From positions 62,001-126,000 of the forward strand of contig JASXSV010000010.1 of the NCBI GenBank assembly GCA_030674915.1: a DNA stretch of 64,000 bases, given 5' to 3'. Source of the DNA: Candidatus Endonucleibacter bathymodioli (GTDB taxonomy: Bacteria > Pseudomonadota > Gammaproteobacteria > Pseudomonadales > Endozoicomonadaceae). The position numbers and the translations under genes are program-made. The notes below the pieces were generated by a model. It was given only the letters and a program-made list of their open reading frames with translations, did not search any database and had not been told where the DNA came from. This document shows positions 50,370 to 60,449 of this stretch, piece after piece. Within the stretch, counting starts at the first letter, position 1. Each line of letters opens with the position of its first letter.

Positions 50370-50790
50370 GTAAGCCATTACGAAGCTTACTAGGGCATTT
50401 AACACCAAATTATCGGTTTTATGCACTATTCCTAGTGTTTAGAACTGATTTTTGACGCACCTTATCCTGCATAACATGTTTTTGGTATAACATGGAGCAC
50501 CAAAAACTTAGTGCCTTTGCGAATGTTCGCAGCAATAATGGCCAACCCATAGGTCGTTACATTTTTGGCAATATCCATAAACCGAGTTCTGGCAAGCCCG
50601 TAGTGTCTTTTATAGGTGGCAAAAGTTAGAGCCGTAAATTGAGGACAGCAATTTCTCAACCCTTAACCATTTTAACAGCGCTTCCGTATCATCTAGGCTA
50701 CGAAGAATTGGATGATTTAAGTCAGTGACTTATACGAAGAGTTTTAGCTGTATTGTAAAGGTTTTTTGTATGTAGTTATCGTACCATAAT
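50370..50790 (-). mobile_element. IS5-C remnant with internal deletion, between trpD and trpC
   Basis: On the minus strand, N-terminal text (LKLFV, then HPILRSLDDTEALLKWLRVEKLLSSI) passes directly into the C-terminal text TYKRHYGLARTRFMDIAKN and IIAANIRKGTKFLVLH. The catalytic middle is gone. Only 50462-50659 stays open. Confidence 0.75.
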
Positions 50791-50808
50791 ATAAACGCCG
50801 TGGTTGAG

Positions 50809-51855
50809 TTATGCCGAGGTCTCCTCTGATAAAATTTTACTAAAATGAGCCACTTCTAACACTTTTTTCAATGCCGATCCGTTTGCTATTATATCTTTAG
50901 CCATAGCAATACCTTGTTTAAGATCCTTGGCGATTCCCGACACATAAATACCTGCACCAGCATTCAAGGCGATCATATCCGCCACCTTGTTGGCATATTT
51001 CCCTACTCTTTTGTCAAAAGCATCTCGTATAAGATCAAAAGACTCTGTTGAGTTTGTCACTCTCATTCCTATAAGGCTTTGTGAGGTTATATTAAAGTCT
51101 TCAGGCTTGATGGCATATTCTTTTATCTCGTTGTTTTTAAGTTCAGCAACACGTGTTTCGCTAGCAATGCTGATTTCATCCAACCCATCTACAGAGTGAA
51201 CAACCATTACATGCTTGTTACCTAACTCCCGCAGAACCTCTGTCATGGGACGACAAAGCTCCCTGGAAAATACGCCAATAACCAGACTGTCGACACCAGA
51301 AGGATTTGATAGAGGCCCAAGTATATTAAACAAGGTTCTGATACCTAATGACCGTCGTATACTAGCAACATTTTTCATGGCAGAATGGTAAGCTGGAGCA
51401 AATATAAAACCAATACCAACCTTCTGAATGCAACGGGCTGTCTGCTCCGGTGACAGATTTAAGTTAATTCCTGCCTTTTCTGACAGATCGGCACTACCAC
51501 TGCCACTGGATACGCCCCTATTTCCATGCTTCGCGACATGAGCACCCGCCGCTGCAGCTACAAATGCAGAGGCTGTCGATACATTAAACAGCTGACCTGC
51601 ATCACCTCCTGTGCCAACAATGTCTATCAGGTGATCCACTTCAACTTTTACAGGTGTCGCCAGCTCTCGCATGATTGTGACCGCACCGTAGATCTCATCG
51701 ATACTTTCACTTTTCATGCGCATTGCAACCAGAAAAGCAGAAATTTCTAAATCAGAGCATATGCCGGTCATAATCTGCGTCATGACCGACCTCATTTCAT
51801 TACGACTCAGATCAAGCCGCTGAACAACTCGAGCAATAGCATCTTTAATGCGCAC
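50809..51855 (-). CDS. trpD: Anthranilate phosphoribosyltransferase
   Basis: TrpD joins anthranilate to PRPP. At 348 residues it has the usual length. [21 protein letters not shown] (PRPP-binding) and [19 protein letters not shown] (substrate site), with [12 protein letters not shown], are conserved. The start is GTG, preceded by AGGAG. It follows trpG by 18 bp. Downstream, an IS5-C relic separates it from trpC. Confidence 0.95.
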   Translation of the reverse strand: MRIKDAIARVVQRLDLSRNEMRSVMTQIMTGICSDLEISAFLVAMRMKSESIDEIYGAVTIMRELATPVKVEVDHLIDIVGTGGDAGQLFNVSTASAFVAAAAGAHVAKHGNRGVSSGSGSADLSEKAGINLNLSPEQTARCIQKVGIGFIFAPAYHSAMKNVASIRRSLGIRTLFNILGPLSNPSGVDSLVIGVFSRELCRPMTEVLRELGNKHVMVVHSVDGLDEISIASETRVAELKNNEIKEYAIKPEDFNITSQSLIGMRVTNSTESFDLIRDAFDKRVGKYANKVADMIALNAGAGIYVSGIAKDLKQGIAMAKDIIANGSALKKVLEVAHFSKILSEETSA

Positions 51856-51873
51856 TATTTAGTTCTCCTGACA

Positions 51874-52452
51874 TTATTGCGTGAGAAAATTATTTAACAG
51901 GTCGTGACCGCATTCTGTCATAATAGATTCAGGGTGGAATTGCACTCCTTCAACTGGCAGCTCACGGTGACGAATACCCATAATCTCATCCTTTTCCCCA
52001 TCTTCTGTTTGGGTCCATGCAGTAATCTCCAAACAATCAGGCAATGACTCTTTCTCTATAATAAGGGAGTGATAACGGGTTGAGTTAAAAGAATTAGGAA
52101 TGTTGCGAAAAACACTCTTCTTCCCATGAAAAATAGGAGACACTTTCCCATGCATTACTTGACGAGCTCTGACTACCTTACCTCCATACACTTGACCAAT
52201 ACATTGATGTCCAAGACATACACCTAAAATAGGTAGTTTATCTTGAAAATGACGAATAGTATCCATGGATATGCCAGCTTTGTTAGGCGTACAGGGACCC
52301 GGTGAAATAACAATATGGCTAGGTTCTAGTTTTTCTATATTTGCAAGAGTAATTTGATCATGTCGATAAACTTCAACATCAGCACCAAGCTCACCAAAAT
52401 ACTGTACTAGATTCCAAGTAAACGAATCATAATTATCTATTACCAATAGCAT
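51874..52452 (-). CDS. trpG: Anthranilate synthase glutamine amidotransferase subunit
   Basis: TrpG (component II) delivers ammonia from glutamine to TrpE. It has 192 residues. The class I amidotransferase triad is in [15 protein letters not shown] (Cys) and VQFHPESI (His, Glu). The N-terminal [20 protein letters not shown] is typical. Its ATG overlaps the TAA of trpE (TAATG). No pabB is nearby, so it may also serve p-aminobenzoate synthesis, as in some bacteria; this is inference. Confidence 0.95.
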   Translation of the reverse strand: MLLVIDNYDSFTWNLVQYFGELGADVEVYRHDQITLANIEKLEPSHIVISPGPCTPNKAGISMDTIRHFQDKLPILGVCLGHQCIGQVYGGKVVRARQVMHGKVSPIFHGKKSVFRNIPNSFNSTRYHSLIIEKESLPDCLEITAWTQTEDGEKDEIMGIRHRELPVEGVQFHPESIMTECGHDLLNNFLTQ

Positions 52453-53951
52453 TAGCTTTTCGCCTCTTGACCTTGATCTGCCAATCCTGTCTGAGCCATA
52501 GCCACAGCTTTAAATATAGCCCGCCCTTTGCTCATTGTTTCGTTCCACTCCACCGTAGGAATAGAGTCTGCTACAATACCAGCTCCGGCTTGAATATGAA
52601 GCTGACGATCTTTAATTATCGCAGTACGAATAGCTATAGCGGTATCCATATCGCCATGCCACGCAAGATAACCCACAGCTCCACCGTAAACACCTCGTTT
52701 TACGGGCTCCATTTCATCAATGATTTCCATAGCTCGTACTTTGGGAGCGCCGCTAAGAGTACCTGCTGGAAATGTAGCTCTCAACACATCAATGGCACTC
52801 TTCCCCTGCATCAAACGGCCAGTAACATTCGACACGATATGCATCACATGAGAATAGCGCTCGATAAACATGCTTTCTGTGAGACAAACGCTACCTGTTT
52901 CTGAAACACGACCAACGTCATTACGACCAAGGTCAATCAACATTAGATGCTCAGCAAGTTCTTTGGGGTCATTTAGCAATTCCTTCTCAAGCTCCTTATC
53001 GCGCTCCTCGGTTTCTCCACGTTTGCGGCTGCCTGCAAGTGGTCTAACAGTTACTTCACCTTCTTCAATGCGGACAAGTATTTCCGGAGATGAGCCAACA
53101 ATATGGAAATCACCGAGATCCATATAGTACATATATGGCGACGGATTGGTACTTCTCAGCGCTCGATAAAGATTGATAGGAGAACTATCAAATGGAATAC
53201 TCATCCTTTGAGATAACACCACCTGCATCACATCACCCGCAAGAATATAATCCCGAGTTTTTTCAACAGATTTCTCAAAGACTGTTTGACCTGTACTAGA
53301 GCGAAAATCCTTTTCTTCAGCAGGATGCAAAGTCGCTTGTACTGGGGGGATGGCATGCATTGTCTGTATCCGACGAACCAGATCATCCAGCTTATGGTTA
53401 GCGCGATCCAGCGCTGAGTCCTCATCAGGATCAGCGTGGGTTATCAATATTAGTTTGTTGGCAAGGTTATCAAATACCACTACATCATCTGAAACCATTA
53501 GTAAAATGTCAGGGGTATTCAGCGGATCTTTCGATGAATATGCTTGAAGTTTTGGTTCAATGTAACGAACACTATCATAACCAAAATAACCTACCAGTCC
53601 ACCGTGAAAACGTGGTAGCTTTGGCAGGCTGGGAACTTTATATCGTTGCTGGAATATTTCAATAAAAGATAATGGGTCATCCGCGCTATGCTTTTCGGAT
53701 ACATTTCCATCGACTTCTACTTGAATCTGGTTACCGATAATTCGAAGCAATGTGCGGCAGGGTAGGCCAATTATAGAATAACGTCCCAATTGTTCACCAC
53801 CATGAACTGACTCCAAAAGATAGGAGTAGCGACCATTAGCTAGCTTTAAGTAAATAGTTAATGGCGTATCCAAGTCTGCGAGAATTTCACGAACGACTGG
53901 GATGCGGTTATATCCTCCCTGCGCAAAGCGTTCAAAATCATCAGGCGTCAT
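52452..53951 (-). CDS. trpE: Anthranilate synthase component I
   Basis: TrpE makes anthranilate from chorismate. It has 499 residues. The feedback-binding motif LLES lies in [21 protein letters not shown], which suggests tryptophan inhibition. The chorismate-binding core shows [45 protein letters not shown] and [16 protein letters not shown] precedes the ATG. It is the first gene of trpEGD. Two hairpins lie about 110-180 bp upstream, but no Trp-rich leader peptide is seen. Confidence 0.96.
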   Translation of the reverse strand: MTPDDFERFAQGGYNRIPVVREILADLDTPLTIYLKLANGRYSYLLESVHGGEQLGRYSIIGLPCRTLLRIIGNQIQVEVDGNVSEKHSADDPLSFIEIFQQRYKVPSLPKLPRFHGGLVGYFGYDSVRYIEPKLQAYSSKDPLNTPDILLMVSDDVVVFDNLANKLILITHADPDEDSALDRANHKLDDLVRRIQTMHAIPPVQATLHPAEEKDFRSSTGQTVFEKSVEKTRDYILAGDVMQVVLSQRMSIPFDSSPINLYRALRSTNPSPYMYYMDLGDFHIVGSSPEILVRIEEGEVTVRPLAGSRKRGETEERDKELEKELLNDPKELAEHLMLIDLGRNDVGRVSETGSVCLTESMFIERYSHVMHIVSNVTGRLMQGKSAIDVLRATFPAGTLSGAPKVRAMEIIDEMEPVKRGVYGGAVGYLAWHGDMDTAIAIRTAIIKDRQLHIQAGAGIVADSIPTVEWNETMSKGRAIFKAVAMAQTGLADQGQEAKS

Positions 53952-54056
53952 TCCGTCTCCTTTATAAGACTGATAGTTAACAGAAATAGAACAGAGAGCT
54001 CACAATACGCTAACACTTGCAGTTCTTGGAGGTTCTGGTACAGCACTTGCCTAAGC

Positions 54057-54129
54057 ATGGTGTTAATCAATAGTACACCATCCTATTTTTTCCTTTGTCG
54101 GATATCCCAAAGTAACTCGCTTGGGATAT
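54057..54129 (-). promoter_or_regulatory. Two hairpins upstream of trpE
   Basis: A 7-bp stem (ATGGTGT with ACACCAT, 54057-54081) and a perfect 9-bp stem (ATATCCCAA with TTGGGATAT, 54102-54129) lie 106-178 bp before the trpE start. Neither is followed by a T-run, and no leader peptide with Trp codons is visible. They could be operators or a transcript structure; their role is unknown. Confidence 0.4.
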
Positions 54130-54372
54130 ATTCTTCCAATAATCCATTAGTATATTCACTGGCTCCTCGTTAATAAATGGCATAAACTTTGGCAAAAAAC
54201 ATTTGGCACTTCAGCCCTTTGCTGCTACCCTTTCATAAACTGAAATTAACCTCCGTTATCCATCAATAATGCATACTTATAATACCCTCTTGAGTAACTT
54301 TAGTCATAGCATTCACCACGGTTGCAACGGATGGTAACTACTTAGCAACTCTTACGATCAACCACCATAACT

Positions 54373-54440
54373 ATACCCATTCTCCCTTGAAAATATAGGG
54401 TTGTTTATTGCTCTATTTTCAATAGTAACTGGTGTAAGTG
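54373..54440. repeat. DR1 repeat, short form
   Basis: TATACCCATTCTCCCTTGAAA, AGGGTTGTTTATTGCTC and TTTCAATAGTAACTGGTGTA. Both arms are present with no centre. Confidence 0.7.
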
Positions 54441-54599
54441 TGAAAACTACGGAATGTACCAGAAGCCTGCTCACATCTGACACATTAGTGACTTTCATGT
54501 ATTGTATTAATCTAGACATTGCATTAAAAATACTCTACACCATATTTACCATTGGACATTTGGGCAGGAGACCAACAAGGAAATACCAATACTCCTACA

Positions 54600-54665
54600 A
54601 GAAGCAGGCAATACTAGTAAGTGAGAGCAGCCAACTACACCATTCCTTCAAGGGAAATGGATATA
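54600..54665. repeat. DR1 fragment, right arm
   Basis: AGTAAGTGAGAGCAGCCAAC, then CATTCCTTCAAGGGAAATGG and ATATAA. Outside the two DR1 pieces and the hairpins, the 53952-54853 gap shows nothing recognisable. Confidence 0.6.
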
Positions 54666-54853
54666 ACGATGCCACTACTGCACAAGAAGATTATATGACA
54701 GGTCAATAGATTGCAAATACCATAAGACATTCATACAAACCCTATGCTGTGGTAATGACTAAATTTTTCTTTGGCACCAAAATTACAGCATTCAGGCATC
54801 TAATAAACACTCCATGCTTGCCATTAACTTTCAAATCAACAGGATAATAAGGT

Positions 54854-56173
54854 ATGAACCGCCTGAATAAAGATCTGGGCATTTTTCGGGGCGCAGGTTT
54901 AATGTCAACATCTCTTTTGGGGGCTGGCGTATTTGTTGTTCCTGCTTTGGCTGCGACTATTGCTGAGCGATGGTCAATTCTGGCTTGGGGACTCCTTATT
55001 TTGCTGGTGATTCCTGTGGCATTAACTTTTGCCATGTTAGGACGAAAATACCCACATGCCGGCGGAGCTGCACACTTTGTTGGGCTCGCCATGGGACACC
55101 GTCTTGAAAAGCTAACAGCCTTTTTGTTTCTTGCATCTATTCCTGTTGCTATTCCTGCAGGCCTTATTTTGGCAACGGGGTTTTGGACTGCATTATTTGA
55201 GCTCTCCTCCTTATCAATATTTGCAATCAAACTTGGCATTTTGGCAAGCATTCTTATACTTGGCTTTGGTGGGACTCGCTTCTTTGGTAGCCTTCAGCTA
55301 TGCATAGCCTTGTTAATTATAGGGCTTATGGCCTTTCTCTGGTACGGCGGTGATATTCAGCTGAGTGATTTCAGTCTACCACTGGACGATTATTCATCTA
55401 TGAAATCTATAATTCCAGCACTGGCAGTGATGTTTTGGTGCTTTGTTGGTATTGAAGCATTTATTCATATGGGAGAAGAGTTTAAGAGACCTGATCGAGA
55501 TTTGCCCATAGCATTACTCTTAGGGGTACTTATTGCTGGACTAGTTTACGGGATATGCTCTGTTGCTGTTATAAAATTTTCTGCCTATGGTTGCGAGGCT
55601 GATAATGCTGGATCAGTCCCAGCAATGATTGGCTGTGTATTAGGGGTTATCGGAAAATGGATCGCCGCTATTGTTGGGTTTCTTACCTGCTTTGCCAGCA
55701 TTAATATGTATATACAAAGTTTCGCAAAACTGTTGTGGAGTATGGCTGATGAAGGTTTTCTAAATTTCCCTGGGTCGAGAAAATTATCACTACTATCCGC
55801 AAGGAAAGTGCCGGTGACCGCATTATTGGTGGTGATTATAGCAAGTACGTTAAGTGCTTCCATATCTCATTATATGAATGCATCGTTAGAGAATTTGATA
55901 TGTTCTGCTAATGGTAATTTTATCGCAGTATACATCCTAGCTATGTTAGCAGGAGTTAAACTTCTTTCAGGTACCCAAAAAATACTAGCCGTTATCAGTT
56001 TATTGCTGTGCCTATTAATTCTGGCTGCACTTGGTACCGATGCTGCATATATGGTAACAGTGGCAATGCTGTTTTTATGCCTAGACTGGCTCAGTATTAG
56101 GTCAATGACGGTTAAAACAGAATGTTTTCTGGATGAAACATGCAGAAACAGAAACCTCGGAGGATGGCGGTAG
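54854..56173 (+). CDS. APC-family amino acid exporter, YjeH-like
   Basis: A 439-residue inner-membrane protein with about eleven or twelve hydrophobic segments. The family start GIFRGAGLMSTSLLGAGVFVVPAL, and later YPHAGGAAHFVGLAMG, MFWCFVGIEAFIHMGEEFKRPDRDLP and SINMYIQSFAKLLWSMA, resemble YjeH. YjeH exports methionine and branched-chain amino acids in E. coli. AAGG precedes the ATG by a few bases. It is alone, divergent from trpE and convergent with tldD. The substrate here is inferred from family only. Confidence 0.82.
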   Translation: MNRLNKDLGIFRGAGLMSTSLLGAGVFVVPALAATIAERWSILAWGLLILLVIPVALTFAMLGRKYPHAGGAAHFVGLAMGHRLEKLTAFLFLASIPVAIPAGLILATGFWTALFELSSLSIFAIKLGILASILILGFGGTRFFGSLQLCIALLIIGLMAFLWYGGDIQLSDFSLPLDDYSSMKSIIPALAVMFWCFVGIEAFIHMGEEFKRPDRDLPIALLLGVLIAGLVYGICSVAVIKFSAYGCEADNAGSVPAMIGCVLGVIGKWIAAIVGFLTCFASINMYIQSFAKLLWSMADEGFLNFPGSRKLSLLSARKVPVTALLVVIIASTLSASISHYMNASLENLICSANGNFIAVYILAMLAGVKLLSGTQKILAVISLLLCLLILAALGTDAAYMVTVAMLFLCLDWLSIRSMTVKTECFLDETCRNRNLGGWR

Positions 56174-56186
56174 ACACTCTATGACA

Positions 56187-56308
56187 GCTAGCAATGACCA
56201 TATGAGGTTGTTGACTGCTTTCACTGACCCCAACAACCTGCTCCTTGTAGGCTCATCAAACTTGCTCCTTATCGCCTACTACTCACACCCGCAATGGGTA
56301 ACTGATAC
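56187..56308. repeat. DR1 repeat, long form
   Basis: CATATGAGGTTGTTGACTGC, CAACAACCTGCTCCTTGTAGG, CTTATCGCCTACTACTCACAC and CAATGGGTAACTGATAC. It lies between the convergent exporter and tldD genes. Confidence 0.75.
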
Positions 56309-56317
56309 ATAAAATAA

Positions 56318-56345
56318 GGGCATGTTCACAAGCCCTACCAAGCCA
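56318..56345 (-). terminator. Weak hairpin after tldD
   Basis: AGGGC and GCCCT flank a 10-base loop, followed on the minus strand by TATTTTAT. It is a weak candidate terminator for tldD. Confidence 0.3.
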
Positions 56346-56349
56346 GATA

Positions 56350-57789
56350 TCAAGCCGTACCACCTACAGTAATTTCATCAATTTTTAATGTAGGCTGACC
56401 AACACCTACTGGCACTGACTGACCGTCTTTACCACAAGTACCAATCCCAGGATCCAGCTCAAGATCATCGCCCACCATAGACACACGATTCATAACTTCA
56501 GGACCGTTACCAATCAGCGTTGCTCCTTTTACTGGCACCGTTTTTTTACCTTTCTCGATCAACCAGGCCTCACTGGTAGAAAAGACAAATTTGCCGGAGG
56601 TTATGTCAACCTGCCCGCCCCCCATACTTTCAACATAAATACCTCTATCAACACTAGCGATAATTTCTTTTGGATCATCTTTTCCAGCCAGCATATAGGT
56701 ATTTGTCATGCGGGGCATGGGCAGACAGGAATAAGACTCCCGCCGACCATTACCTGTAGACTCCACCCCCATCAACCTAGCGTTCATTTTATCCTGCATA
56801 TAACACTTCAAGACACCATTTTCAATAAGAACCGTATACTCTGTAGGTATGCCCTCATCATCCATATTCAATGAACCGCGGCGCCCCGGTAGTGTTCCAT
56901 CATCAACAATAGTGCAAAGAGAAGAAGCCACCTGCTCACCAATGCGGCCTGAATAAGCAGAGCTACCTTTACGATTGAAATCACCTTCAAGTCCATGACC
57001 TACAGCTTCATGAAGTAATACTCCAGACCAACCTGGCCCTAGCACCACCGGCATTATTCCGGCCGGCGTCGGCACAGCCTCAAGATTAACCAGCGCCTGG
57101 CGAACAGCTTCCCGTGCATAGCCCAGCCCCGTATCATTTATTAAAAACTGCTGATAATCACTACGTCCACCTCCGCCGGAGCTACCTCGCTCAATCCTGC
57201 CATCTTTTTCAACAATGACACTTATATTCAAGCGTACTAAGGGCCGAATATCTCCTGCAAGCATCCCGTCAGAAGATGCAACCAGAATAACCTCATGCAC
57301 TCCGGCAAGATTAACGTTAACCTGTTTTACCCTGGAGTCCGCTTTTCGTGCTTCCTGATTGCAAGCATGCAGCAAAGCCACCTTATCTTCTGGGGTCAGT
57401 GATCCCAGTGGGTTATCTACTTCATACAAAGCCAGGGGATTACTTCCTTTCCATGCCTGCACCTGTTTTTGCTGCCCAGATTTAGCAATACTTCTTGCAG
57501 CATTGGCCGCCTGTTGAATAGCTGGGATAATAATCTCATTGGAGTAAGCAAAGCCTGTTTTATCCCCGCTCATGGCGCGAATTCCTACACCCCTGTCAAC
57601 ATTAAAACTAACATCCTTGACGATACCGTCTTCTAACCCCCAGCTCTCTTGTCTAACAGACTGAAAATAAAGATCAGCCGCATCAACATTATGACAAAGA
57701 ATGCTGTCTAGCACCTTAGCCAGTTCGCTCTCGCCTATATGTGCCGGCACCAACAACTGATCACGCGCTTGTGTAAGAGTATTTATCAT
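56350..57789 (-). CDS. tldD: Metalloprotease TldD
   Basis: TldD forms a heterodimeric zinc protease with TldE (PmbA) that degrades peptides and matures some peptide antibiotics. It has 479 residues from the chosen ATG at 57789. The zinc-binding motif [12 protein letters not shown] and the distal Cys region ([19 protein letters not shown]) are present. The start region [29 protein letters not shown] matches E. coli TldD. tldE is not adjacent, which is usual. In many relatives it follows mreBCD; here it has moved. Confidence 0.94.
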   Translation of the reverse strand: MINTLTQARDQLLVPAHIGESELAKVLDSILCHNVDAADLYFQSVRQESWGLEDGIVKDVSFNVDRGVGIRAMSGDKTGFAYSNEIIIPAIQQAANAARSIAKSGQQKQVQAWKGSNPLALYEVDNPLGSLTPEDKVALLHACNQEARKADSRVKQVNVNLAGVHEVILVASSDGMLAGDIRPLVRLNISVIVEKDGRIERGSSGGGGRSDYQQFLINDTGLGYAREAVRQALVNLEAVPTPAGIMPVVLGPGWSGVLLHEAVGHGLEGDFNRKGSSAYSGRIGEQVASSLCTIVDDGTLPGRRGSLNMDDEGIPTEYTVLIENGVLKCYMQDKMNARLMGVESTGNGRRESYSCLPMPRMTNTYMLAGKDDPKEIIASVDRGIYVESMGGGQVDITSGKFVFSTSEAWLIEKGKKTVPVKGATLIGNGPEVMNRVSMVGDDLELDPGIGTCGKDGQSVPVGVGQPTLKIDEITVGGTA

Positions 57790-57959
57790 AGGTAATAACT
57801 TCATCAGGCCCGTAGTTATACACAAACCCCATGGTAATGGATGTGCGTATTTGCGTTTAACCCATATATATTGAACTTAATATAAAAACGGAGCAACCAT
57901 TACAGCTAATCTCATGTAGCAAATATTTAAGGATTCTTTCATTATTGTACATATTGAAG

Positions 57960-58017
57960 TGGTATATTCACATTCCTATTGAAAACATGAGGTTATTGCC
58001 TACGATCACTCACCCAA
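57960..58017. repeat. DR1 repeat, cut by IS5-B copy 2
   Basis: GGTATATTCACATTCCTATTG, CATGAGGTTATTGCCTAC and GATCACTCACCC. The sequence then changes directly into the terminal repeat of IS5-B; the rest of DR1 is not found on the far side. Confidence 0.7.
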
Positions 58018-59104
58018 GGAATCTCTGAACAAGTCTAATAAATGTGGGCTAATACAGCCACACAAACAGTATTGTCGTATGAAATAAATCACTTTCGCAT
58101 CCGCAGAATACACCCATAAAAAAGTTATCACTAACCGTGTCTCTTTCTAAATGAAATAGAAAAAACCTTACCATGGGTACGACTGCTCAATATTATAGAG
58201 CCTTACTATCCCAAGAAAAGCAAAGGTCGCCCACCAATACCAATGGAAAGTATGTTGCGGATTTATTTCTTACAGCAATGGTACTCATTATCAGATTCTG
58301 CAGCAGAGCATGCCTTATACGATATGGACTGAATGCGTCGGTTTGCGCAACTGGATTTATTAGATGCCATACCTGATGAAACCACCATACTTAATTTCAG
58401 AAGACTAATTGAAAAGCACCAACTTAGTGCAACCATCTTTGCGGATATCAATCAATATCTTGTTGAAAAAGGCATCAAAGTATCTCAAGGCAGCATGGTA
58501 GATGCTACCATTATCCAAGCTCCATTATTTTGGTTTTAAAATACACGTAGGAACAGACATCAATAGCAACGCTATACACAGCGCAACCGTCACAACAGCC
58601 AGTGAAGCTGATGTTAACGAGTGACCCAAGTTACTGCGCAAAGATGAAAAAGTAGTATTCGCAGATGCGGGTTATACTAGTGACACTTATAAACGAGGAG
58701 CACGCAGCCTTGGCATGAGCTGGAAGGTCAATGATAAACGTAAACCAAAGAAAAATATGAGTTCATCACAAAAGAAACAAAACCGTAAAGCTCACAGATT
58801 CATGCAAGAGTTGAGCATTGCTTTAGAGTGATAAAATGTCAGTTCGGATACAAGAAAGCCAGCTATAAAGGCTTAGTAAAAAATGTAGCTCAAGTATTCA
58901 CCCTATTTGGACTGACCAATCTTCACATGCTACGAGGGCGTTTGGCGGGTTAATCCGCCCAAAACTTGCCAATAGCGAGGGGGAACGAAAAAAATAGGGC
59001 GAATGTACCTAAAAACACGCCCATAAGATGAATATATACACCATAAATTTAAATTTGTGTTTTTAGGCGTGGGTAAAAAATAAACGTGCTTGTTCAGAGA
59101 CTCC
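58018..59104 (+). mobile_element. IS5-B copy 2, decayed
   Basis: 1087 bp from GGAATCTCTGAACAAG to the inverse GCTTGTTCAGAGACTCC. It is the reverse complement of copy 1 without the IS30. The right flank is CTAA and the left is CCAA, a one-mismatch candidate target duplication. The transposase is broken by a stop near 58332, a deletion of about 70 bp near 58530 and further shifts. The intact tail at 59000-59060 shows the empty IS30 target. Confidence 0.85.
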
Positions 59105-59191
59105 CTAACAGAACGAAATGGTTTCTAATATGAATTATTGCTGGAACTTATCACTATTATTTGTGTCAGATTTATATAATTACCAAAAAAA

Positions 59192-59227
59192 GGGTAGAAA
59201 GGGTAGAAAGGGTAGAAAGGGTAGAAA
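59192..59227 (+). repeat. 9-bp tandem repeat, four perfect copies
   Basis: GGGTAGAAA is repeated four times about 100 bp upstream of the 59326 gene. Copy-number change could alter promoter spacing, if a promoter lies here. Confidence 0.85.
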
Positions 59228-59325
59228 GATAAAGACTGGTTCGTGAGTACCTTACCAACCAACTTTTAATTAATATTTACGATACCTAAGAGAACGTAGA
59301 GGCTAGATAGCTAGGAGTACATGGT

Positions 59326-60354
59326 ATGTATGTTAATAAAAAAGTCCAGGCGCATGGTGTGAATTCTGTCACACAGCTTGACACCGAACCGTCAACCTCA
59401 GGCGAGGCATATGGTAAGAGGGCCACTTCTGTGCCTGTAACTCGTGCTAGCGCATCCAGTGCGGAATTTAGTTGCACTCAGAGCGAGCGAAGAAAAAAGG
59501 AGTCAACCTCAGGCGAGGCATATGATCCGAACGTAACTTATTTACCTAATGATGATGGTCAGGCTGCTAATCTGATCTCAATACATCGACAGTGCACTTT
59601 AAAATCGCAGAATGAAAAGGAATTTTCTCTTCTTTTTAACAAGGAGTTATCTAATCTTTTTGACAACAATGGACTGACCACTTCTGGAATGATGCAAAGT
59701 ACTGGTTGTATAGGTGCATTACAATTTTCACGTGTCATGTTTTTTTTATGCAACAGTTCCATTTCCAATGATTTTCCCAAAAATATTATCGGTATTGGCT
59801 CGGGGAATGCATGTATTGAAAAAGCATTTAGTTATATGCTTAAAGCTAACGTTAAATGTTATGATAATGTCGTTGATCACTCTAATAATTTTATGTTTGT
59901 TGAGCAAGCGGAGTTTCCAAAGGATATTGGAAAATGTTTGCCTTATGATTGCAGTAAGCATATATTATTTTCAGGGTATCCGCAGGGATATTTAGGGCCA
60001 ATCCTTTCTGAGTATATTAAAAGGGGAGGCGAGATGCTTTGTACAACGGTTGAAAATAGATTGTTTGATGATATGCATTCAGGATATGAAGACGATGAGA
60101 ATGTTTTGGAACAAGGGATTGTAGATCTAATAGAAAAAAAGAGTGGAGAGTCCTTTCAATTTGATGTATCACTTAAAAGCTCTAGACGTTCTATGAGCAC
60201 AACATATATGCAATTTTATAATTGGCCATCAGTTGTGAAGCAGAAGATTCTTCTGTTTCCCTCCTTAAATACTATGTGTTCCGATATTGAACTTGAATAT
60301 TTTCGAATGAAATGGAAAAAACCGGACCGTGGGTACGCCGGCTCAATATTATAG
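59326..60354 (+). CDS. Unknown protein with methyltransferase-like motif; C-terminus from an IS fragment
   Basis: A 342-residue protein with no certain family. AGGAG lies 8 bases before ATG. Residues 20-75 hold two copies of STSGEAY, encoded by a 23-bp direct repeat (59391 and 59503), in a disordered region. The core reads NIIGIGSGNACIEKAF, then VKCYDN, then ILFSGYPQGYLGPILSEYIKRGG and MLCTTVEN. This order resembles a Rossmann SAM-methyltransferase (glycine motif I, acidic end of beta-2, motif IV). This is inference. The last 14 residues or so (KWKKPDRGYAGSIL) are encoded by an IS5-B fragment read in a foreign frame, so the natural C-terminus is lost. It could be a host-directed effector. Confidence 0.6.
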   Translation: MYVNKKVQAHGVNSVTQLDTEPSTSGEAYGKRATSVPVTRASASSAEFSCTQSERRKKESTSGEAYDPNVTYLPNDDGQAANLISIHRQCTLKSQNEKEFSLLFNKELSNLFDNNGLTTSGMMQSTGCIGALQFSRVMFFLCNSSISNDFPKNIIGIGSGNACIEKAFSYMLKANVKCYDNVVDHSNNFMFVEQAEFPKDIGKCLPYDCSKHILFSGYPQGYLGPILSEYIKRGGEMLCTTVENRLFDDMHSGYEDDENVLEQGIVDLIEKKSGESFQFDVSLKSSRRSMSTTYMQFYNWPSVVKQKILLFPSLNTMCSDIELEYFRMKWKKPDRGYAGSIL

Positions 60355-60449
60355 AGCCTTACTATCCCAAGAAAGGCAAAGGTAGCCCATCAATGCCAAT
60401 GGAAAGTATGTTGCGGATTTATTTCTTACAGCAATGGTAGTCATTATCC
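60305..60449 (+). mobile_element. IS5-B fragment fused to both neighbouring genes
   Basis: GAAATGGAAAAAACC..GG, GCTCAATATTATAGAGCC, GGCAAAGGTAGCCCATCAATG and CTTACAGCAATGGTA match the N-terminal transposase part of IS5-B (14905-15048 inverse, 58150-58290). It supplies the 3' end of the 59326 gene on the plus strand and the last codons of the LDLa gene on the minus strand. Confidence 0.8.

Noticed and set aside
54742..55251. 169-codon minus-strand open frame
   Set aside because: It is antisense to the intact YjeH-like exporter, and its composition is that of a reversed membrane-protein gene.
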